Of a stretch of 64,000 nucleotides of DNA, positions 52,901 to 61,900 are shown in pieces. The DNA lies in NCBI GenBank assembly GCA_013397115.1, contig VWZW01006249.1, positions 1,858,136 to 1,922,135 of the forward strand, in the 5' to 3' direction. Positions within the stretch are counted from its first letter, which is position 1. The number at the start of each line of letters is the position of its first letter. The DNA comes from Edolisoma coerulescens. Taxonomy: Eukaryota > Chordata > Aves > Passeriformes > Campephagidae. The notes under the pieces were generated by a model. The model searched no databases and was not told the DNA's origin. It saw only the letters and a list, made by a program, of their open reading frames with translations. Made by a program: the position numbers and the translations under genes.

Positions 52901-55900
52901 AGACAAATGATTCCTTATGACTAACATTTAGTCAGCAGAACAAAATATGCTAATGAAGCAGGCACATTAGAGCTCAGTAATGACAATTGTCAGGTAAGAG
53001 AACATACACAAAGCAAACATTCACCCAAGTAGTAAGCAGGACTTAAAGAAAGAAAAGACTATCTGAGATATACTGATATACTGAGATATACCCAGACTTG
53101 GGAAACTCACCATATCCCTGCTTAGAAACACTATTCTGGTTGAGACAAGACAAATCTAATTATATTGCATGGCTAAACTAATAGGCACCAATCTGTGTTG
53201 GTGTGCAGTGAAATACATTAATGAGGTAAACAAATATCTAGAGGACTTTAATAAAACAAGCATAATAATTATACATTATTCCCTAAAGTAGCAGGATTTA
53301 GATCAAGTATCCTTCAAGCAGGGATTATGACATGGCCACAATGAAGATACAATAAACTGTAAACACTGACAGCAAATACATTAACTCTACTATGTGCAAC
53401 AGAATGTCAGTATTTTTAAAGCTCTGTCAGTTCTGATTACCACACACTTGACTGAACTGAAAATGCACTTGCATGTAAAGAAAGAATTGTCTGCTTTCGT
53501 AAGCATCGCCTGGGTGCTGTAACATCGAAACAGGTCTGGCCTCAGATCTGCCATCTCAATGGATTTCTTCATTCCTGGGGATCACAATACCTATCGTGCT
53601 CTGTGGTAATTGTTGCATATGTAAATCCACACAGTCCTAATAAAAAATCTGGCTAAACATTTGGATAGCTTCTCCACTTTGATTTATACAGAGGTTTCAT
53701 ATAAAAATGTCATATGATATGTGATATGTCATATGTGATTTACTGGAACTCCTATTTTCAGGATTTCAGGGATATGAAAAGAGCTGCCTTGTTCCCAGTC
53801 ACACATGTAGTCTATATGTTGTTATTGTGTACTTCCTGGTTCCAAAGAGAAGCCTAAGCAGAATTCACAATGAGTTGGGATCAATCATACCACCTTTACA
53901 AGGAACATAACCAATGTTTTTTCTTACTATTTGGTGTCTGAAAATGAAGGCCATTATTTTTCCCCCAGAGTTTTGTCTATGTGTTTAGGAGCCCCAGACT
54001 AATTAGACAGAATCTCAGCTACAAAGAATTAATCCATTTCTTTTAGGCACATCTGTGCAAACAATATGTTCCACCTCTGGCTGATCTATTAACACTTTGC
54101 TATTTAAAAAGGTCATGATGGGAAGGGAAGGGTATCACTGTGAGCACTTCCTGCAAACAAAACTGACTGTAATATCACATTACTGAGATCTTGCCAGCTT
54201 TGGAGGTAGCACAGCCCTCAGCAGCAGCCCATGTAAGGGCAGCTGTGCCTCTCCCAGACTTTCTGTGCCCAACAGCTGCCTGGAGAAGGAAGTACAGGGA
54301 AAAGGGCTTCCCTTTTCATTCCAGAAGACTTACAAGGGACAGAACTATGCAGAGTAGGCATAGCTGCATCTCCCATCCACAGTTACAAACAATGTAGTCT
54401 TGGACATACAAAAGGAGATGCTTCTAGACCAAGCATGTTGGAGCTCCTTTATGGTATCATTTTTAGAAAATATAAATTCTGGTATTCATTAGGGTTGGAA
54501 ATTGGTTCATAATCCCAAGTGATCTGACTAATGTGAAGTAAATTATCATACTTGATGCTTGCTTTCTTCAAGCTTCTTACAGAGTTTCCAATTTATGTTG
54601 CTGGTTTGAGTGTTATGACAGCTGGAAAAATCACATGTGAGGGCAACACTTACAAGATATTATAATTAGTTTACACCCTGGCTTGCAACTTAGAACAGGA
54701 CCTAAAATTAAACCAGAAATTTGGAATTGACTGCACAGGGCCACAGCTATGTTAAGTCTCTCACCCTAGGATAAGATTCTGATAAAAGATTCTTCAATGC
54801 AAGGATATAAAAATATTACAGGTGTAGTGTTATTAATACTTTTGCCTCTGAGCAAGTACTGAGGCAGTGTCCAGCATGTGAAGGAACATGAAGCAGCAGA
54901 AAATGTCATTTTTAGGCTGAGAGGAAAATCAGACTCTAATTATTTGAGGTCATGGAAGCACCTGTGGAAATCTTTCCACAACTCCAAGCTGAAACTTGAG
55001 TTTCAGCCTGAAACACCACCCGTACCCTGGCCAGCCCTGTCCTGATGGTTAATTACCAGGCCTGGGGTCACAGGGGGGCTCCTCCCACCAATCTTGCAGG
55101 GCCCCTCCCAGACCACCTTTATAACCCCTTTCTGCAGCATAAAGTCCCTCTTTGCTGGAGGTGGGAGCTGGTGAGGAGTGAGTTCTGCTCTTCTGTTAAC
55201 AGCTGGCTGTTTGCTCCAGTGTGAGCTGTTTGGCTTGCCACTCAAACACCCATCTCACCATCACTGATGCTCCTCACAGCTGCTGCCTGTGATCCTGAAT
55301 GCTGCTGTGGTGCTCAGCACTGATGAAGCACTTTCCTACTGGGGAACGTTCTCCTGGAAAGCAGCAGGTTAGTCCTTTCTCTGATTTATTCAGAATTTGT
55401 CTGAGAGAAGAGCTCAAAGGCATGGTAATGCTTTGTTATTATGTTTAAACATTTGAATAATGAACCTTGTGTTCCACACCTGCCCATCTCTTTAGCAGCA
55501 ATGCTGTTTAACATTAGCAAATAGTGTGTTCGGAGACCAGCGTACTGGCTTATATATTCTGCAACTCATCTTGAAGATGACTAAGCTTTTTGGAAAAGAC
55601 ATACTTTGTGGTGGGTGCCAGTTGAAAAAGGTTCCTTGTGGTCGGCTCTAAGGAAAAAACCCCAACCTTCTCGGGGAAGAGATGTTGTGTGGTAAACTGA
55701 CAAAATTGTTACTTGTTGCACAAGTAAACCTATAGACCTGACTGACCTTTCATCCAGGTTTGTTGTCCCTCTCTAGAACAAAACCAAAGCAGACGGGTCT
55801 TACGCTTGCTACTTAGGGACAAAACCTCCATTTCTAGTTTCTGTGATGTGTTGTTTTCTGCAGTTTATCATTGGGTGATGTGTCTTCACCTCTAGGTACA

Positions 55901-58900
55901 CCTAAAATATCCTTTAAATGAAGAGGTGGTAGCCTACTATCAAGTCTGCTATGGTAGTGCTATTCCTATTAAATTGCACAAGTGGAATAACCTCCCTCCT
56001 GAAGGCTGGTGATGTGTAGTGGAACAGCCTAATGTACTTTCCTGAGCACTGCATCAGTTATTGTTAACATTGGTAACATTGTCAGGAGGAGCAATTTGGC
56101 CCAGCAGGATATTCTTACACAGATACACTCTCAATGAGGCAGCTCTTGACTAGCTGAAGGTTTTCTGATTGTGATCACAGGAAAAAAAGGTCAGACTTCA
56201 CAGTCTTCTCTCACAAAGATTCCATTACTTATGTGTTAATTTAGTGGTGGTGCTAATACATGTCAGGAGTGAAGAGAAAAATACTTCTGAGGAGTAGTTC
56301 CAAGGAAGCAAGTCAAGTTTAGGAAAAGAGGAGACAGAGTAAGTTGAGAGATCTAAGCATTCCACAAAATGATTTCAATACTCTATCAAATTTCAGTAGA
56401 CATTAAAATAATTGCCAATTTATTTTTATCACCTCAAAGAATCATTTTTTTTTCTTTTGTCCTTGCATATATTTTAAACTGAGAACCAGCCATGATGAGT
56501 TTCAGAGAAACAGCTCTGCTGAATTCTTAGGGAGATGTAATTAGGAGCACATGCTGCCTTCTGATTTAAACTTCCTGAGAAGACTTTGTCACTAATGCAT
56601 CTTTAGCTAACAGACATTGATCTTGCTGTCTACTGGTGTCAGGAGCTGATTGCTAAAAGTCTGTGACTTGGCCAGTTAGCACAGAGAAACTGGTTTTGAG
56701 ATTGTTTGGACTGTTTGGCACTTTTCAGTAAGTACTTGGTATGTTTGGGAACTCTCAGTTGGTAACAGCTATTTAATAATTGTGCCCCACAGCTGCCTAG
56801 AACACACAGGAGAATGCAGAAACCTTCTTTAATACTCTTCATTTACACCTGTTTGTGTTTTCTACAAACTGTTCTCAAATGCATCCCGTAACACTCAGAC
56901 TGACTTCCAGCAAGACATTGCTAAGATCCACATTTTCTAAACTGTCTCTCATCTTAGTTTCTTCACACTATTCTAAAGGTGAAATCTCTTACAGCCAAAA
57001 GACTCCTGGATTTAGACTCTGCAGCAGCAGAGCACTGTGCCCATGCTGAGAGAAGGAAACAAGTGTTTGTGTCAGTACTGAGCTCTACCAGCACAGGCAG
57101 GGAAAACACAGTAGCAGCATTGATGTGTGCAAAGCTGTTGGAGGGGGCAAAAGGGACAAAAAAAAGATGACTTTGTAAAATTTTCTTTTACAAATTTTTG
57201 TAGGGATCTTTTATCTGCCTCTGGATATCTGTGTTGAAGAAGTATAAGGACACAGCCTATATGAAAGTTGTGAAAGCAGACTAACACTGCAGGAGCTTGT
57301 GGTGTCCCTACTAGGGCAGTTTGTATAAGTATATTTGGTTAGGTTCTCAAAGGTATGCCAGTGTTATGAAAGAATGATTGAGAAATGAGAAGCACTAGGA
57401 TTCAGTGTCACAGGCAGCATAATTCAAAAGCAGACTTCCCTCTGAGGTCCTCCTTTGTAAAGGAGGCAAATTTCATGGCAAATTCCTGTTTCTTCAAAAG
57501 GGTATAGGTGGGGTAGGGTGTAGGTGCTGTTAAAAACATTTTCTTTTCTTGTTGGTTAACAGATTTGCTTGAACAAGGTAGGAGAGAACACATTCTCAGG
57601 AGTCTGGAATCTACCTAGAGTAGACATTAGGAACAAGGGCTGATAGAATTGTCAGTGCTCAAGTATTGAGTCCCATAGTCATCTTCAAACCCTGCCCAGC
57701 AGAAATAGCTCTCAGCTGTGCCAGTGGTTCACAGAGGCAGGATCCTAGCTGGGATGAACAGAGTAAACTCTGCCACACAGGAGCTTCCAGAGAAGCAGTT
57801 ACCTAATTGAGTTGCATTAGTGCAAGAGATGTCTTCCATTGGTTGTTATTTCAGCTGCTGTCCAATGTTTTGCTTTTTTCTTCACTGCTTCTACCATTCT
57901 TTAATTATGCTAACTCTGCACATGCAACAGGAGAAAATGAAGTTCCAAATGCAGTCAGGGAGCAGCAGGATGGGGCTGGGACTGCCCTGTGCCATCCTGC
58001 TTTGTGGGAAGGAAGCAGGACAGGGTATGTTGCAGTGAACTGGAGACAAGCTTTTTGTGGTTTCAGCTTTGGTTTAGATCAGGCCCTTGCTCATATTTTG
58101 TGCAGTGCAAGCACACATTTGCAATAGGAAATTACTCTCATTTTTCACCTGGCAAAGCTGTTCCTGTGTTGATTATTAGTGTGCCAAACCAACAGTATTG
58201 TAGCTAACCTTGAAGCAAATGTAACAGCATTCCAAAAAGCAAGTGCTTTTCCCAGGAATACCACATAAATTTAAAATTTCTGGTTGTACTGTATGCTACT
58301 GTCAGTTGAGGGAGCCATTCAGTTCATCTTCTTCCATCCAAACATACACCTGTCAGTTAATTCATGTTTGTTACATTAAAAACTGTGGTAATTCAGGAGA
58401 ATTACATCAGTAGCATGTCTGACCATACTCAATTTCTCTGCTACAGGTGAAACATATGAAATGAAATTAGAAACAGAAAAAGGAAATTTCTTCATGTGAT
58501 ACTTTAACAATTAGCTGAGAGATGACCAAGATGTCAAATGGGTATGGGGAAAACTCTTAGCTTGAGGGAGTTGTTAAATTTGAATTGTTATAAAATATCC
58601 AAAATAGTCAGTTTAACTTCACAGATGTGGTGCCTTTCTTAAATAACATAAGCATGGAAAACCTGCAAGGAATAAGAGTTATGCTAAGCAGTGAGAGCAA
58701 ATAAACACTCTAAATGTATTCTAGGTTTCCCTCAGACTTGTCTAGTGCTTATCATCCCCTTCAGTGCTTCCCTAGAAGTATTTACAAATAAAGGCTGAAC
58801 AAGCTAAGCTCATCTATCCCTGAAGTTTTCAAGCCTGAGCATGTGTATTTAAGACAGGAGACTGACCCACACTGAAAGTCAAATGAGATGCTTACTTAGT

Positions 58901-61900
58901 TTTCCTTCTCTGTAAATTGTCGGGTCTTTCTTAAAAAGTGACTGTTTTCTGGTGCAAACCTAGCAACAGGAACCTTTAAAATCACATTTGTTTACTTGTT
59001 ATTTAGCAAATGTCTTGCAAACAGAATGTTAGCACCTATCATGAGCTGAGAATTAACAGCTGTGTATTTCAAAGGAATGTAAATGTTATAATAAGCAGTA
59101 ATACTACCTAAATGAGGCAGGAAAGGAGGAGAGGAGCAGAAATATGCAAAAGCTAAGAACAGCATACCATGTGCATCAAACAACAAATGCACCTACCTGC
59201 TTGCACATTGTTTACAAAAACTGACATACACATAGTATATCTTGATTTAACCTGGAAGCATTCAAATCTACATTTATTTAAAGATAATTGAGGCAAAAAA
59301 CTGCTCTATATGGAATATGTATGCCTCTGTCATCCCTTTCAGCATGGTATTTTGTACTGTGAGATACACACTTATAATAGATCTTTTAGCAAGGTGACAA
59401 AACCAAGGCTTTTCTAGGAGCCTGTTCTCTGCAAACAGTAAGTTTAGCATCCAAATGCACTGACAATGGCCTTGGGGTTTTCTCCTTTCACAGTGAAAGA
59501 AATGGAATTATTGTAGTTGGTTTAAACATTGTAGTTAAAATTATGGCTGTCTTGGTTTCACGAATGAGACACAGGTTCATTTAGGCAGTACTCTAATTCC
59601 ATCCATCCCTTTGACATTTCATAGTAGGTATTAAAATAATTGAATGCCCCAGAAGAAAAACAAAATCCTCGGCACTTTATCTAAATTCTTTGAGGTCCAG
59701 TATTAATGCTAAACATCCAACCACACCTTGTGCTATGGACATTTAAGGAGCTATTAAGAAAAAAACTAACTTTGGCAGAAATGGATACTGAACTCTTATT
59801 CTGATGTGCTCACTATGAGCCTGATTTTTGGATAAAGCTGAGAATGATAACTTGCAGTAGGTGAGAAGGTCTTACAGCAAGGTAAGACCACTCTTATCAT
59901 GATACACCCAATCAAGTAATGCTTGCCAAAGGTTACTGAACTTGTTTTTCACTCCTTTTATATCCCTGGAGGCTTGGGGTGGGGAGAGGGAGAATTACCT
60001 CATGTCTCTGTTTGTGAGCCTCTGTATCTCTGTAAGAAATACCACTTCACATCTTTTTGCATTGGAGGCTCAGGCTCTCCTCTTCAGTGAATTGCCCACT
60101 GCAGCTGTGCCCTGCTGCCTTTCTTACAAATGAAATGCATGCCTTGTCACCCAGTTTGTTTAGCCCTGTGTGCTGATCTGGAGTAGATAGCTGTACTGCT
60201 GTATCTCTAATTTCCTGTCTGCATGTTTGAGGGAATGAAACACTGGGTACTGTCCAGTGCTCTCTATCCGTTAAGGCAGGAGTTTGTGGTTGCTATTAAA
60301 AGTGACTGTATAAGCTCAGTGGCTTCATCCAGCCAGGAGTTACCTATCACAGCAGTGCTTCCCTCTTTATTAAACAACATGAAGGCATTGGACCAAGACC
60401 GACTAGAAATAACAATTAAAGCTCAGACAGGCAGTTCAGAAATACTTGGGTGCTTTTGGTTTTTTTCACACCGGGGCAGTAATATCAATATCCAGGTGTT
60501 ACAGAACCCTCAGCTGTTAGCTGTGAGAATGACAAAGGTAAAATGCAGTTCAGCTCAGCTTCTGATAAATAGACTTCAAAACAACAAAAAGTTGTTGAAA
60601 TGAAAGTCTGTTTTGAATATTGTTTTGAATGGGCAATCATCCAGTGGGGGGGAAAAACCCAACAATTACTTAGTCAAGCATTGAGGAATTCTTTCTTATT
60701 CAAGAGCTCCTCTTGTCTTTTGTTCTGCAAATATTTTGAGAACTTGCAAGGACCAACATTCCCAGTAGCAGCTGCTGGGAGAAAGACCATCACTAAGTCT
60801 AAAACATGCTCAACCTCTCTGCTCCCAGCCAACACCTAGTAACTGTTCAAACCATTCAACATCAGCAAGCTTATTCACTAAGGGACTTTTATGCTGGCAG
60901 TAGGGCACTGAATATAGTAAGTTGCACAATTTGGTTACAATTATACTTCTGAAAATAGAATGTAGTAATGAATATTAAAAACTTGCTGCAGATATAGGAA
61001 ATCTGAAAATATCCCCCTAAGACTTTTTTTTGTTCACAATTATAATGAAGGTCGACCTGTTTCATCAGCATATACTTAAACATTTGATCTCCTTTTACTG
61101 TTTTTCAGAGAAATTAACGTATTTTAATGTCTGTTTTTAATGGAATCACCTAGACTAAATTGTTTAACTGTGGGGCACTTAAATATCGAAAATCCTATTT
61201 ACAGAGTTAATAAAGCTGAAACAGGAAACTTATGCGTCTGAAGTTTAATAAAGCATTTTAATTAAAGATAAGGCAAAATAATTCATTTATCCTTACTAGT
61301 TTGTTATCCAAGTACATGTTATGTTTTACCTCTTGTAGGTAAAGCTCTTCATTGCAGAAGATAACTAATATTCAACTGCATATAATTTTAGAGATGCAAA
61401 GTCAAGGCTTTAAAATGACATTAGGGAATGAGGTGTGTTTCTCTAAAAGTAACCACATTCAATCTGAAACTTCAGGGAAAAAAGTCACTTCTTTTCCTTT
61501 AGAAAAGCTTGAGCTTCATTCTCAGACTCTTTTTCTGGCCACTCGGCATTATAACAAGAAAAGATCGTGCACAGTTTAACTTCTACATCATTCTTGTGAT
61601 AAAACTGCTTAACAGCACTTCTGGTATGAGTAAAGCTCCTGTTTCTTCCTTCTTCTCAAGGTCAAGATATATCAAGTTAGTAAAAAACCACAGCAATATG
61701 CAGGCATTTCTTGCAGATTTTTTTAACATATACAGTACCTAGATTTGACATACGTTCTACTGAAAACAAAAAGTAATCAACCACTAAGGCAGTGGTACAG
61801 GAGCTATTAACAGGAAAAAAAATTCAACTATTTCAATGCTGACCCCAGTTTTAAGTTTCTCCAGAGTGTCACTGCAGAAGGAAAATAGTGTAAACAAACT

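Noticed and set aside
60223..60603. 126-codon open frame on + in the large APBA2 intron
   Set aside because: No recognisable domain, no splice or promoter context, and of a length that occurs by chance in this much sequence.
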